64,000 bases of DNA from an uncultured Spartobacteria bacterium (GCA_938011325.1 CALLUD010000012.1:176689-240688), one strand, 5' to 3'. Shown: positions 41,303 through 51,330, numbered from the stretch's first letter. Numbers and translations are program-made. Notes: generated from the sequence alone by a model not told the origin.

Positions 41303-42676
41303 ATGGAGTTTGTCAGCCTGAATCGGGAGATCGAGATCGGTGCGAACTCCTATCTGATCGAAGTCGATGGGCGGCGGATCGTCCTCGATTGCGGGATGCA
41401 CCCGAAACGGCGCGGGCATGCGGCCATGCCGGACTACTCGCTGGTTTCCAGTGGACCGCTCGACGCGATCGTCGTGACGCACGCGCATCAGGACCACATC
41501 GGGACCCTGCCGGTGCTGACTCGCGACCAGCAGGGCACGCCGGTTTTCATGACCGATGTCACGCAGCGCATTGGCGAGATCATGCTCCACAATTCCGTGA
41601 ACGTCATGACGCGGCAGCGGGAGGACGAGGGCGTGATGGACTACCCGCTTTTCACGCATCGCGGCGTTGAGTTTTCGCGCGAAATGTGGCGGCCGGTGCC
41701 CGTTCGCAAGGTCTTCACGCTCGAAGGCGACAAAGGGGAGGGCAATGGAACCGAGCCCACTCTCGAGTTTTACCACGCGGGCCACATTCTGGGCTCGGTC
41801 GGTGTGATGCTTCGTGGCGAAGGGCGGAGCGTTTTCTACACGGGAGATGTCAATTTCGACCGGCAGACGCTGATGGCGCCGGCGGATTTTCCCACGGAGG
41901 GTGTTGACGTGCTCGTGATGGAAGCAACGCGCGGCGATTCGCCGCAACGCCCCGAATGGACGCGCGCTGACGAAGAGGAGAGGCTTGAGACGGCGATTCG
42001 CGCTGCCTTCGAGCGGGGAGGCAGCGTGACGATTCCCGTGTTTGCGCTCGGGAAGACGCAAGAAATTCTCACAATGTTGTGGGAAATGCGCCGCAGGCTC
42101 AGTCGCGACGTGATTCCCATCTACATCGGCGGGCTGAGCACGAAAATCACGACGGCTTACGATGCCTTCGCGCATTCACCGGACCGCACCCGCCCGCAAC
42201 TCCAATTGTTGAACGAAGTCGCGCCCTACGTCCTTTCCGGAAACGAGGTTCATACCTTCTCGCCGCGCAGGAACTGCATCTTTGCGCTCTCGAGCGGCAT
42301 GATGACCGAGCACACGTTGTCGAATTACTGGGTCCGCAAGATTTTGCCGGACGCGAATCAAAGCCTGTTCTTCGTGGGATATTCCGATCCGGAGAGTCCG
42401 GCCGGGAAGGTCCGCGCCGCGAAGCCCGGTGATCTCGTGGAGCTTGATCCGGAGCTGCCACCGGTCGAGCTGCGGTGCCACATCGAGGAGTTCAATTTCA
42501 GTGCGCACGCGTCGCGCGAGTCCCTGCTCGACTATGCGGTGCGGCTGCGGCCGCGGAAAATTCTGCTCGTGCACGGAGACCCGCCGGCGGTCGCCTGGTT
42601 CGAGCGGGAGCTTTCCGCGAGGCTGCCGGAAACCGACGTGATCATCCCGCACCCGGGTCGCCCCGTCCCGATCTAA
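41303..42676 (+). CDS. MBL-fold beta-CASP-type RNA/DNA-processing hydrolase
   Basis: The 457-residue protein contains HxHxDH in VVTHAHQDHIGTLPVLT, GHILGSVGVMLRGEGRSVFYTGDVNFD (motif 3), a beta-CASP-like insertion (TIPVFALGKTQEIL, YIGGLSTKI) and the late His motif in LLVHGDPPAVAWFERELS, with NFSAHASRESLL before it. This fits RNA-processing exonuclease or endonuclease families (KH-lacking YSH1/CPSF-like), but the substrate is not known. The ATG at 41303 starts the domain. It converges on the sigma-factor gene, with a strong hairpin between them. Confidence 0.88.
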   Translation: MEFVSLNREIEIGANSYLIEVDGRRIVLDCGMHPKRRGHAAMPDYSLVSSGPLDAIVVTHAHQDHIGTLPVLTRDQQGTPVFMTDVTQRIGEIMLHNSVNVMTRQREDEGVMDYPLFTHRGVEFSREMWRPVPVRKVFTLEGDKGEGNGTEPTLEFYHAGHILGSVGVMLRGEGRSVFYTGDVNFDRQTLMAPADFPTEGVDVLVMEATRGDSPQRPEWTRADEEERLETAIRAAFERGGSVTIPVFALGKTQEILTMLWEMRRRLSRDVIPIYIGGLSTKITTAYDAFAHSPDRTRPQLQLLNEVAPYVLSGNEVHTFSPRRNCIFALSSGMMTEHTLSNYWVRKILPDANQSLFFVGYSDPESPAGKVRAAKPGDLVELDPELPPVELRCHIEEFNFSAHASRESLLDYAVRLRPRKILLVHGDPPAVAWFERELSARLPETDVIIPHPGRPVPI

Positions 42677-42678
42677 CG

Positions 42679-42722
42679 CTTCCGAAAAAGCGGAAGGCCG
42701 GATGCCCCCCGACATCCGGCCT
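42679..42722. terminator. Tandem hairpins between convergent genes
   Basis: CTTCCG at 42679-42684 pairs with CGGAAG at 42691-42696. AGGCCGGATG at 42695-42704 pairs perfectly with CATCCGGCCT at 42713-42722 over an 8-base loop. On the minus strand the large hairpin is followed by TCCGCTTTTTC, a usable termination tail for the sigma-factor gene. The same structure may also stop plus-strand transcripts of the beta-CASP gene. Confidence 0.65.
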
Positions 42723-42752
42723 CACTACCAACCCACCAACTAGCCAAATCCG

Positions 42753-43598
<846 letters not shown>

Positions 43599-43630
43599 TT
43601 AATGTGAGGTCGCTTCCGACCTTCCTCCTT
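43599..43630 (-). promoter_or_regulatory. Ribosome-binding region of the sigma gene with an intervening hairpin
   Basis: On the minus strand a perfect Shine-Dalgarno AAGGAGGA (43630-43623) is followed at once by the hairpin AGGTCG-GAAG-CGACCT (43622-43607), then CACATTAA and the ATG at 43598. The primary-sequence distance from SD to start is 24 bases, too long for normal initiation. Folding the 16-base hairpin shortens it to 8 bases, the ideal spacing. This suggests structure-dependent start selection. Confidence 0.6.
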
Positions 43631-43697
43631 GGTTGGGACGTGCGACGGATGATTTTTATTCAATCCAGTCTCGGTCCCTTTATTTAACGTTGTTAAT

Positions 43698-43736
43698 CTT
43701 TGACAGAGGCCTCGGTTGCTCGTTCAAAGTTTTTTT
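43698..43736 (+). terminator. Orphan terminator-like structure on the plus strand
   Basis: CTTTGA at 43698-43703 pairs with TCAAAG at 43724-43729, and a seven-T run follows at 43730-43736. Inner pairing (GAG with CTC) could lengthen the stem. No plus-strand gene ends nearby, since the nearest stops at 42676. It could end an antisense transcript or be fortuitous AT-rich sequence in the sigma-gene promoter region. Confidence 0.35.
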
Positions 43737-43820
43737 ATCTCTTTTCCCTCTGTAATTCGCCGCAAACCGGGCGGTTGGGTCTTCAAATTTTGAGAAAGTT
43801 CACGTGTGGGACCGAGAGAG

Positions 43821-43868
43821 GCCCGCGGCGTTCAGAGCGGGCGCAACGGCCGGGAGACAAGCCGTTGC
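43821..43868 (-). terminator. Tandem hairpins after the hydrolase-methyltransferase gene
   Basis: GCAACGGC at 43843-43850 pairs with GCCGTTGC at 43861-43868, and GCCCGC at 43821-43826 pairs with GCGGGC at 43837-43842. Both follow the minus-strand stop at 43872. A CTCTCTCGG tail, not a true T run, comes after, so termination may be factor-assisted. Confidence 0.45.
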
Positions 43869-43871
43869 CTT

Positions 43872-45623
43872 TCAGGTGATTCCGCGTCGCTTTCGCGCGA
43901 TCGAGACGGTGAAAATCCCGTGATCGTCGGCGAGCGTCTGTTCCTTCCTGAGGCCGGCGTCCTCCACGAGAATGTCCATCTCGGCCTGGGAGCGGCGGCG
44001 CATGAGCCATGGGCGTCCCTCGCGGTTGGGCAGCACGCGAGCGATCAATTCCAATTGGGGATGCCTCGGCTGGCAGGTGTAGATGAGGATTCCGTCGTCC
44101 TTGAGCAACTGGTGAATGCCACGCAGTGAGTGGATGACCGCCTCGTTGCCAGGAAAAAGCTCGTAGAGTCCGGAAACGACCACGATGTCCGCTTTTGGCG
44201 AGAGGGCGGCAACTTCGTCTTCCGCAAACGCATCGCCCCGCTCGCAGTGCACCCCGGAAAGTCCGGCTGCTGTGGCCGCGGCGCGTGCGTCCGCGACATT
44301 GATCTCCGACCAATCGCGGAGAAGAGCGGTGCAGCGGGGGAACTCGCGCAGGACCTCGATGTCGTAACGGGCTCCGCCGGACGCCAGGTCGACCAGATGG
44401 CATTGGCCGTGTTTCGAGTGGATCGCCTCTCGAAGAGCCTGTTTAAGCAGCTCACGGCGCTGACGGATGCCCCGCCAGCCGATCGCGTTCAGGTAGGCGC
44501 GGTCGATGGCCCTGCCAAGCGCGGTGAATCCCTGCGGCTTGTTCGCGTAGACGTAATCGAGCGAGCGGCCGGAATCGAAACCGTGACGCAGGCCGATTTG
44601 AATCCCGCGGCTCAGCCGTCCGAGCGTGGAGAGGGCGAGTCGCTGAATCGCGAAAACTCCACGCCGTCCCAACGTCGCAGGTCCACTGAGATTCACGAAT
44701 TCCTCGTAGGTGTGGCCTTCGGAGTCGGCGCGACGCAAGTGGGTGGGGCGTTTGTCGGGACGAGTCAAAATTTCATCCAGGAACTGATCGATCACGTGCA
44801 GGACGTTGTCGCGGCCGCGATCGTGCAGCAGGGCGTGGCGCATGGTGGGGAATCTCACGAGCCGCTTTTGGTCCGTTCCCAATCGGGCGTGGAAGCGCTG
44901 CTGGGCCGCCTCGTTCACAACGCAATCCTTTCCGGCGATCAGCACCAGAGTTGGCGTATGAATGGCGGGTGCGTCGTCGACGATCCGTCGCGCCGTTGCG
45001 TGGAACTCGAGCAGCAGGTGCGCGGCGATGTCGCGCGTGATCAGGTGATCGTGCCGGTATTTTGCCATTTCCTCGGGATCGCGAGTCAGAAGCCCCGGGC
45101 TCACATAGCTCTTGATGAACAAATTGGAGTGAACGAGCTGTGCGGCGCGAATCAGAGGCCGTGCAAACGGCACGTAAAGCCGGATGTCGAATGCCGGAGC
45201 AAGCAGCACCATGCAGCGGATTCGCGGTGCGTAGTCGTGCACCCACGTCGCGGCAACCACGGAGGCAATGCTGTTGGCGACGATGCAGATTTGTTCCGGC
45301 GCGTAGCCGTGTTTCCGGGTGATGTGACGCACGAAGGCATCGAGATCCCTCACGAGAACCGAAACGTTTCGAGCTTCTCCCCGGCGCCCCGGAGATCGAC
45401 CGTGCCCGCGTGCGTCGTAGGCGAAAACGGTGTGCCCGCGTGCCACGAAGTGCTTCGCAACTTCGTTGAGCCGACCCGAGTGTTCATGTCCGCGATGCAG
45501 CAGAAGGATCGCGCGGTCCGCACAACCGACCGGCGATTCCCAGATGCGATAAAAAAGAAGTGTCCGTTCCGACGCCTCGAACCAGCCCTCGCGAGGCGTG
45601 GTTCGAATTTCGTGTGTTTTCAT
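43872..45623 (-). CDS. Alpha/beta-hydrolase fused to class I SAM methyltransferase
   Basis: The 583-residue protein joins two enzymes. Residues 1-300 are a serine-hydrolase-like fold similar to monoacylglycerol lipases (LLLHRGHEHSGRLNEVAKHF, FAYDARGHGRSPG); the nucleophile elbow reads ANSIASVV, with Ala instead of the usual Gly on both sides of Ser. The acid/His positions lie in IAGKDCVVNE and FPTMRHALLHDRG. Residues 300-580 hold a Rossmann methyltransferase with motif I HLVDLASGGARYDIEVL and post-motif INVADARAAA. Families with this exact two-domain layout exist, usually near phospholipid genes; here neighbours are not informative. The substrate is unknown. Confidence 0.9.
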   Translation of the reverse strand: MKTHEIRTTPREGWFEASERTLLFYRIWESPVGCADRAILLLHRGHEHSGRLNEVAKHFVARGHTVFAYDARGHGRSPGRRGEARNVSVLVRDLDAFVRHITRKHGYAPEQICIVANSIASVVAATWVHDYAPRIRCMVLLAPAFDIRLYVPFARPLIRAAQLVHSNLFIKSYVSPGLLTRDPEEMAKYRHDHLITRDIAAHLLLEFHATARRIVDDAPAIHTPTLVLIAGKDCVVNEAAQQRFHARLGTDQKRLVRFPTMRHALLHDRGRDNVLHVIDQFLDEILTRPDKRPTHLRRADSEGHTYEEFVNLSGPATLGRRGVFAIQRLALSTLGRLSRGIQIGLRHGFDSGRSLDYVYANKPQGFTALGRAIDRAYLNAIGWRGIRQRRELLKQALREAIHSKHGQCHLVDLASGGARYDIEVLREFPRCTALLRDWSEINVADARAAATAAGLSGVHCERGDAFAEDEVAALSPKADIVVVSGLYELFPGNEAVIHSLRGIHQLLKDDGILIYTCQPRHPQLELIARVLPNREGRPWLMRRRSQAEMDILVEDAGLRKEQTLADDHGIFTVSIARKRRGIT

Positions 45624-45692
45624 CTCGCGCCGAGACTAGCGCGAGGGAAGAAAGTGCCTGAATTGATAGTTAGATAGGGAACATTGAGGAAA

Positions 45693-46952
45693 TCAATGAT
45701 CCTTCGGGATCAATCCCGCCCGTTCGAGAATGGGTCTCGCTTCGGCGCGCAGTCGGGGAAGCCAGAGATAAAAGGCGGTGACGATGACAATGCAGGCGGT
45801 CGCGTTGAGGCAGGTTGTTGCCGTCACGCCGATGCGATCGGCCAGCGCGCCGGTGAGCACGCCGCCGATTGGCATGCCGCCCATGAAGGCCACGGTGTAG
45901 ATGCTCATCACCCGGCCGCGTTTGTCTTCCTCCACGAGGTTTTGAACGAGCGTGTTGCTGGATGCAAAGACGAGGATCGCGCCCATGCCCGTGAAGACGA
46001 GGCAGGGAACGGCGAGCCACAGCGAGCTGGAGAATGCGAAAATGAACAACCCGATCCCGCCCAGACAGCCGCCGATGGCAATGGTTCTGCCCAGACCGCG
46101 CAGACTGGACCTCCCGGCGAGATACAGCGCCGCGAGAATGGAGCCCACCGCCGAACTCGACATGAGGTAGCCGAGTGTGCGTGCGTCTCCGCCGAAAACG
46201 TGGCTCGCGTAGGCCGGGATCAGGACCGTGAACGACCATCCGAACATTCCGACGGACCCGGTGAGCAGGATCAGCGCGCGAATGGGCAGAATGCTCCATG
46301 CGTAACGGGCGCCTTCGCGCATCTCCTTCCACACGGAGTTGGTGCGCGGCGCCGGCTTCGGCGTCGCGAGGCGCATGGACAGAATCGCCGCGAGCACCGC
46401 GATGTAGCTGAGGCCGTCGATGAGGAAGCACCATCCGGCGCCGACTCCGGCGATGATGAATCCCCCGAGTGCCGGCCCGACGAGTCGTGCGAGGTTGAAC
46501 ATCGAGGAGTTCAATCCAATGATCGCCGAGAGATGTTCGCGCTTCTCGGCGAGCAGGAAATTGAGCGATTGGCGCGTGGGGAGATCGAAGGCGGTGATGA
46601 CGCCCTGGACCATCGCGAGCACGGTGAGGATCCAGATGTTTATGTGCCCCGAGAGGGTGAAGACCGCGAGAGCAAGCGACTGAATCATCGCGAATGCCTG
46701 CGTCGCGGTGAGCAGTTTCAGTCGATCGAGACGATCCACCCACACACCGCCCAGCGGACTGAGGAGCACGGCGGGAGCCTGCCCCAACAGCGTGACCAGA
46801 CCGAGCCACGCGGGAGAGCGGGTGAGTTCATAAACCAGCCACACCGTGGCCGTTTGCGTGATCCAGGTTCCGAGCAGGGAAATGAGCTGGCCACTGAAAT
46901 ACAGCCGGTAATTCCGGGACGAAAATGGGACCAGCAGTCGTTCGAAACTCAC
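45693..46952 (-). CDS. MFS exporter (EntS/MFS_3 type)
   Basis: The 419-residue, roughly twelve-helix protein starts FERLLVPFSSRNYRLYFSGQLISLLGTWITQTATVWLVYELT, the typical opening of the EntS-like MFS_3 group, and has LGGVWVDRLDRLKLL as the loop 2-3 motif. Such proteins export siderophores or other small molecules, but the cargo here is unknown. Its start overlaps the stop of the Ada-like gene by 4 bases, so both are probably made from one transcript. Confidence 0.92.
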   Translation of the reverse strand: MSFERLLVPFSSRNYRLYFSGQLISLLGTWITQTATVWLVYELTRSPAWLGLVTLLGQAPAVLLSPLGGVWVDRLDRLKLLTATQAFAMIQSLALAVFTLSGHINIWILTVLAMVQGVITAFDLPTRQSLNFLLAEKREHLSAIIGLNSSMFNLARLVGPALGGFIIAGVGAGWCFLIDGLSYIAVLAAILSMRLATPKPAPRTNSVWKEMREGARYAWSILPIRALILLTGSVGMFGWSFTVLIPAYASHVFGGDARTLGYLMSSSAVGSILAALYLAGRSSLRGLGRTIAIGGCLGGIGLFIFAFSSSLWLAVPCLVFTGMGAILVFASSNTLVQNLVEEDKRGRVMSIYTVAFMGGMPIGGVLTGALADRIGVTATTCLNATACIVIVTAFYLWLPRLRAEARPILERAGLIPKDH

Positions 46953-47827
46953 GCAGGCTGCAGCCTACGCGAGGGTGCGGTCCGCGCAACCACCTCGTTG
47001 ATTCGCGCCGCCTCCCATCCGCAGAGTGCGATCTTGCGAGGTGCTCCCCAGCGATAATTTCCAAAGGCGCCCGTTTTGCGAATGACGCGATGGCACGGCA
47101 CGAGAATGGAAATCGGATTCGCGCCGACTGCGGTGCCGACCGCCCGGCATGCGAAAGGCACGCCGATTGATTCGGCGAGGTCCCCATAAGTCACGAGGTC
47201 GCCGGGTTTCGTGGTGAGCAAGGCCTGCCAGACCTGAAGCTGGAAGTTCGTGCCGCGAAGATGCAGAGACGGGCGTGAATCGGAGAAGATCTCCCCCGCA
47301 AGTTGCTTCGCGCGGCGACGATCTTCGACAAGCGAGGCGGCAGGCCATTCGCGGCGCAGGCGCTCAATCAACGGTTCGGGGCCGGCGTCGGTTGCAAACT
47401 GCACCGAGCAGATTCCGCGCGGGGTGGCGGCAATGAGTGCTTCGCCAAACGGGGTGGGAGCGAATCCGTAACGAATCTCCACTCCCGTTCCACCGGATCG
47501 ATATTCGCCCGGCGTAACGGCTTCGCAGGTCACCATGAGATCGTGCAGGCGCCCGGGACCCGAGAGTCCTGCGTCGAGCGATGCGTGGAGGACGCTCATC
47601 CCAGAGCGAAGCCGTGCTTTCACCTGCTCCTTCGTGAGGAAGCGGAGGAAGCGCATTGCCGACACTCCCGCCCATCTTGTGAACAGCCGGTCGAAATGGG
47701 CCTCGCTCAGTCCGACATGAGCAGCGACCTCCGCGAGGCTGGGCTGGGAGTCCCACCGCGCATCGAGAAACAGGATGGCCCGTTCAATCTGCGCATAATG
47801 GCGGGCTGAAAGCGTGAGAGAGTCCAT
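46949..47827 (-). CDS. AraC-type HTH plus methylated-DNA cysteine methyltransferase (Ada-like)
   Basis: The 292-residue protein removes alkyl groups from O6-alkylguanine by suicide transfer to its own Cys. The N-terminal 110 residues are an AraC-type helix-turn-helix (LAEVAAHVGLSEAHFDRLFTRWAGVSAMRFLR). Next is the MGMT domain with FQLQVWQALLTTKPGDLVTYGDLA and the active-site motif VPCHRVIRKTGAFGNYRWG, with Cys near residue 245. The Zn-binding N-terminal phosphotriester-repair domain of E. coli Ada is missing. The start (ATG 47827) follows an open but unconserved extension. It overlaps the MFS gene by 4 bases. Confidence 0.93.
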   Translation of the reverse strand: MDSLTLSARHYAQIERAILFLDARWDSQPSLAEVAAHVGLSEAHFDRLFTRWAGVSAMRFLRFLTKEQVKARLRSGMSVLHASLDAGLSGPGRLHDLMVTCEAVTPGEYRSGGTGVEIRYGFAPTPFGEALIAATPRGICSVQFATDAGPEPLIERLRREWPAASLVEDRRRAKQLAGEIFSDSRPSLHLRGTNFQLQVWQALLTTKPGDLVTYGDLAESIGVPFACRAVGTAVGANPISILVPCHRVIRKTGAFGNYRWGAPRKIALCGWEAARINEVVARTAPSRRLQPA

Positions 47828-47900
47828 GGGAGCAAGGCTAAACGCGGGTGGCGAAGGTCCGACACCCGATTCTTGCTCGCGTGGCGCCGGGTTCAAAGAT

Positions 47901-49802
47901 TCATTCTGAATCCACGAGAGCCGACAAGGCTTCCGCCGCCTGCTCCCATTCGGCGGTGGCACGCTCCAGCGCTTCGGCAATGCCCATCAGCTCGCGATTG
48001 GCATTCATGGTCGCGGAAGGGTCGTCGTAGGTCTCCGGACGCTCCAGAATCTCGGTGAGTTCCTTCTGCCGCGTTTCCAGCGCGACGACTTCCGCCTCGA
48101 GCTGATCGACCCGCGCGCGGGCTTCGCGGCGTGCGCGTGCGCGGGCATTGCGGGCCTCGGCCTCCGCGCGTTTCTCCTCCTTCGTCTTGAAGATGCGCTC
48201 GCGCTGCGGCCTGGCCTCGGCGGGTGCGAAGGGCATCTTTTCGCCGGCCACCAGTGCGTCGCGCTCGGACTCCGCCGAGGTCTTGTCGAGGAAATACTGG
48301 TAGTCGCCCGGGTAGAACGTCGTCTGACCCGCCTGCACATGCAGCACCTGCTGCGCAATGGCGCGGATGAAATAGACGTCGTGACTCACGAAGACGAGCG
48401 TGCCGGAAAATTGCTGCAACGCATGGATGAGCGCGTCGATGCTCGGGATGTCGAGGTGGGTCGTCGGCTCATCCATGAGCAACAGGTTCGGCGGATCGAG
48501 CAGGAGCTTCACCAACGCGAGCCGGCTTTTCTCGCCCCCGCTCAACACGCCGACGTTCTTGAAGACGTCGTCGCCGCGAAAAAGGAAGGCGCCCAGCACG
48601 GTGCGCACAAACTCCTCGTTCGCGTTGCGAGCGCCGGCCTGCGCTTCCGCCAGCACGGTTCGCGAGGTGTCGAGCATGTCCACGCGATACTGCGCGTAGT
48701 AGCCGATGCGGACGTTGTGGCCGGGTTCGCGACGCCCCTCCTGAAATGGAATCACTCCGGCAAGGATCTTCAGCAGGGTGGATTTTCCGGCGCCGTTTGG
48801 CCCGACGAGCACCATGCGCTGGTCGCGCTCCAGCTCGAGGTTGAGCCCGCGATAGACCCAGTGGTCTCCGTAGGCCTGGTGAATTCCCGAGAGCGTCATC
48901 ACCCGCTGGCCGCTGCGCTCGGGCTGCGGAAATGAGAAGCGCACGGTTTTCTGCAACGCCTCCGGCGGCTCGATGCGTTCCATGCGCGCGAGCTGCTTGA
49001 TGCGTTCCTGGGCCTGCGCGGCCTTGCTGGCCTTGGCGCGAAAGCGATTGATGAACTGCTCGAGCTTCGCGATTTCGCGCTGCTGGTTTTCGTAGGCTGC
49101 GAGCTGCTGCTCCTGCTGGGCCTCGCGCTGCGCGAGAAACTGGTCGTAATTGCCCGTGTAGCGCCAGAGGCGCTTGCTGCGGATCTCGATGATCGTGTTC
49201 GCGAGGGTGTTGAGAAACTCGCGGTCGTGGGAAATGACCACGAAAGCGCCGGGGTAGCTTTTCAAATACTCCTGGAACCAGCGCAATGCCTCGAGATCGA
49301 GATGGTTCGTCGGTTCGTCGAGCATCAGGAGGTCCGGTTCGAGCACGAGCAATCGCGCGAGATGAGCGCGCATCACCCAACCGCCGCTGAAGGTGCGTGC
49401 CGGTTTGTCCAAATCCGTTTCGCGAAATCCAAGCCCTGCCAGGATGCGCTTTGCCTTCGGCTCGCGTTCGAGCGCCTCGATCTCCGCGGCAAAATCCGCG
49501 TCCGGGTCCTCGGGGTCGATCTCACCAGGAGCGTGGGTGCGTGCGGTGGCGAGGTCGAGCACGGTCTCGTCGCCGGCGGGTGCGCTCTCCTGCGGCAGGA
49601 ACCCGACGGTTGCCCCGCGTTGCAACGACACGGAGCCTTCGTCCGGAGAGTCCTGCCCGAGAATGAGCGAAAACAACGTCGTCTTGCCCGCGCCGTTCAC
49701 GCCGACCAGTCCGATGCGGTCGCCACGGTTCACCTGCATGGAGGCGTCCTTGAACAGGACGCGCCCTGCAAAGGATTTTGAGACGCCGGAGATCGAAAGC
49801 AC
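47901..49802 (-). CDS. ABC-F family ATPase (Uup/EttA-like)
   Basis: ABC-F proteins are ribosome-associated or translation-linked ATPases without membrane domains. From the GTG at 49802 (633 residues) the first ATPase domain starts VLSISGVSKSFAGRVLF with Walker A GVNGAGKTT and signature FSGGWVMRAHLARLL. The second has GPNGAGKST, LSGGEKSRLALVKLLLDPPNLLLMDEPTTHLD, and Walker B in the same stretch. A linker with LEQFINRFRAKASKAAQAQERIKQL and a C-terminal coiled coil (ARVDQLEAEVVALETRQKEL) resemble Uup. An upstream GTG at 49862 would add 20 residues; start choice is uncertain. It diverges from the nucleoside-symporter-like gene. Confidence 0.93.
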   Translation of the reverse strand: MLSISGVSKSFAGRVLFKDASMQVNRGDRIGLVGVNGAGKTTLFSLILGQDSPDEGSVSLQRGATVGFLPQESAPAGDETVLDLATARTHAPGEIDPEDPDADFAAEIEALEREPKAKRILAGLGFRETDLDKPARTFSGGWVMRAHLARLLVLEPDLLMLDEPTNHLDLEALRWFQEYLKSYPGAFVVISHDREFLNTLANTIIEIRSKRLWRYTGNYDQFLAQREAQQEQQLAAYENQQREIAKLEQFINRFRAKASKAAQAQERIKQLARMERIEPPEALQKTVRFSFPQPERSGQRVMTLSGIHQAYGDHWVYRGLNLELERDQRMVLVGPNGAGKSTLLKILAGVIPFQEGRREPGHNVRIGYYAQYRVDMLDTSRTVLAEAQAGARNANEEFVRTVLGAFLFRGDDVFKNVGVLSGGEKSRLALVKLLLDPPNLLLMDEPTTHLDIPSIDALIHALQQFSGTLVFVSHDVYFIRAIAQQVLHVQAGQTTFYPGDYQYFLDKTSAESERDALVAGEKMPFAPAEARPQRERIFKTKEEKRAEAEARNARARARREARARVDQLEAEVVALETRQKELTEILERPETYDDPSATMNANRELMGIAEALERATAEWEQAAEALSALVDSE

Positions 49803-49896
49803 GGGGGGAGAAAATGCGTGCCGGCCACACGAGGTCAACCCGATTCCCGCCTTGCCTAACACCCGGGTTTGGTTTCGTCTGCTGGGCTAACCTCCC

Positions 49897-51330
49897 ATGA
49901 CAACGTCCAGACCTCCCGCTGCCACCCTCCGGCTCTCGGTGATGATGTTCCTCCAGTTTTTTGCCTGGGGGTCCTGGTTCGTCACCCTGGCCCTCGCAAT
50001 GGGCAACCACAACCTCGCCGACTTCATCGGCGGTGCCTACGAAAGCGCGCCGATTGCCGCCATCGTGGCCCCGCTGTTCCTTGGCCTCATTGCCGACCGC
50101 CTCTTCGCGTCGGAACGGGTCATGGGCGTGCTGATGCTCATTGGCGGCGTCATCATGGGCGCCATTGCCGTGATCGCTCCACAAGGGGCGGAAAAAGGCG
50201 GGCTCATCGTCTGGCTGATGATCGCCTACATGCTCTGCTACATGCCGACGCTCGGGCTCGGCAACTCGATCACGTTTACACACCTCGCGCAGGAGGATTT
50301 CCCGAAGGCCCGTGTCTGGGGCACGATCGGATGGATCGTGGCCGGTCTATTTCTCGGCGCAGCGGGATGGTCCGCTTCGCTGAACATCTTCTGGCTCGGC
50401 GCAATCTCGAGCTTTGCGCTGGGCGTTTACAGCTTCACGCTGCCGCACACGCCTCCGCCCGCGCGTGACAAGCCGCTCGACCTCGGCTCGCTGCTCATGG
50501 TGGACGCCTTGAAATTGCTCAAGAATCCGCCGTTCCTCGTCTTTGCGATCTGCTCGACGCTCATTTGCGTGCCGCTTGCCTATTATTACGGCCAGACCTC
50601 TGCCTACCTCGGTGCGGCGGGCTTCAAGCAGCCTGCATCGACGATGACTCTCGGCCAGATGTCGGAGATCTTTTTCATGATCCTGATCCCGTTCTTCTTC
50701 CGGAAGCTCGGGGTCAAGGCGATGCTGCTCATCGGCATGGGAGCGTGGGTGGCGCGTTACGCGCTGTTTGCCTTCGGTGCTCCTGATCAGGTCGCCTGGA
50801 TGCTCCTTCTTGGAGTCGCGCTCCACGGCGTCTGCTACGACTTCTTCTTCGTCACGGGCTTCATTTACACGGACAAAAAGGCGCCCGCCGAGATTCGCGG
50901 GCAGGCGCAATCCCTGCTCGTTTTCCTCACCCAGGGGATCGGCATGTTCTTTGGTTTCCGGATGGCTTTTGGTGGCAAGTTCCCGTTCACCGACATCGCA
51001 TTGCCCAACACGCTTGGCATTTACGGAGCGCAGCCGACATCGCATCTCGCCCTCATGGAGGACATCACGCGTGCCGCCGGCGATCAGCCGCCGCCCACAT
51101 TCCTCGAAAGTCTTACGGGCATGTTCGGCAAGGGTTATCCCGAAGGCGTCGATCCCGCGCTCATTTCCGCTGCCATGAACCAGTGGAAGGACTACTGGCT
51201 GTTTCCCGCCGGCATGGCGGCCGTCATTTTCGTGACCTTTGCCGTGCTGTTCTGGGACAAAGTTTCGGCGAAAGTGGAATCCGGCGAAGTCGCCCGGGAT
51301 GCCGCTCCAGACGCCGAAAGCGCCGTGTAA
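49897..51330 (+). CDS. Nucleoside:H+ symporter-like MFS protein
   Basis: The 477-residue, twelve-helix membrane protein opens LRLSVMMFLQFFAWGSWFVTLALAMG, the characteristic start of the NupG/XapB nucleoside symporter branch of the MFS. It continues with YESAPIAAIVAPLFLGLIADRLFASERVMG. A central loop (HTPPPARDKPLDLG) separates the two six-helix halves. An enlarged loop of about 50 residues precedes the last helix (ALMEDITRAAGDQPPPTFLE). Substrate specificity is inferred only. It precedes the exonuclease-ligase gene by 48 bases. Confidence 0.86.
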   Translation: MTTSRPPAATLRLSVMMFLQFFAWGSWFVTLALAMGNHNLADFIGGAYESAPIAAIVAPLFLGLIADRLFASERVMGVLMLIGGVIMGAIAVIAPQGAEKGGLIVWLMIAYMLCYMPTLGLGNSITFTHLAQEDFPKARVWGTIGWIVAGLFLGAAGWSASLNIFWLGAISSFALGVYSFTLPHTPPPARDKPLDLGSLLMVDALKLLKNPPFLVFAICSTLICVPLAYYYGQTSAYLGAAGFKQPASTMTLGQMSEIFFMILIPFFFRKLGVKAMLLIGMGAWVARYALFAFGAPDQVAWMLLLGVALHGVCYDFFFVTGFIYTDKKAPAEIRGQAQSLLVFLTQGIGMFFGFRMAFGGKFPFTDIALPNTLGIYGAQPTSHLALMEDITRAAGDQPPPTFLESLTGMFGKGYPEGVDPALISAAMNQWKDYWLFPAGMAAVIFVTFAVLFWDKVSAKVESGEVARDAAPDAESAV

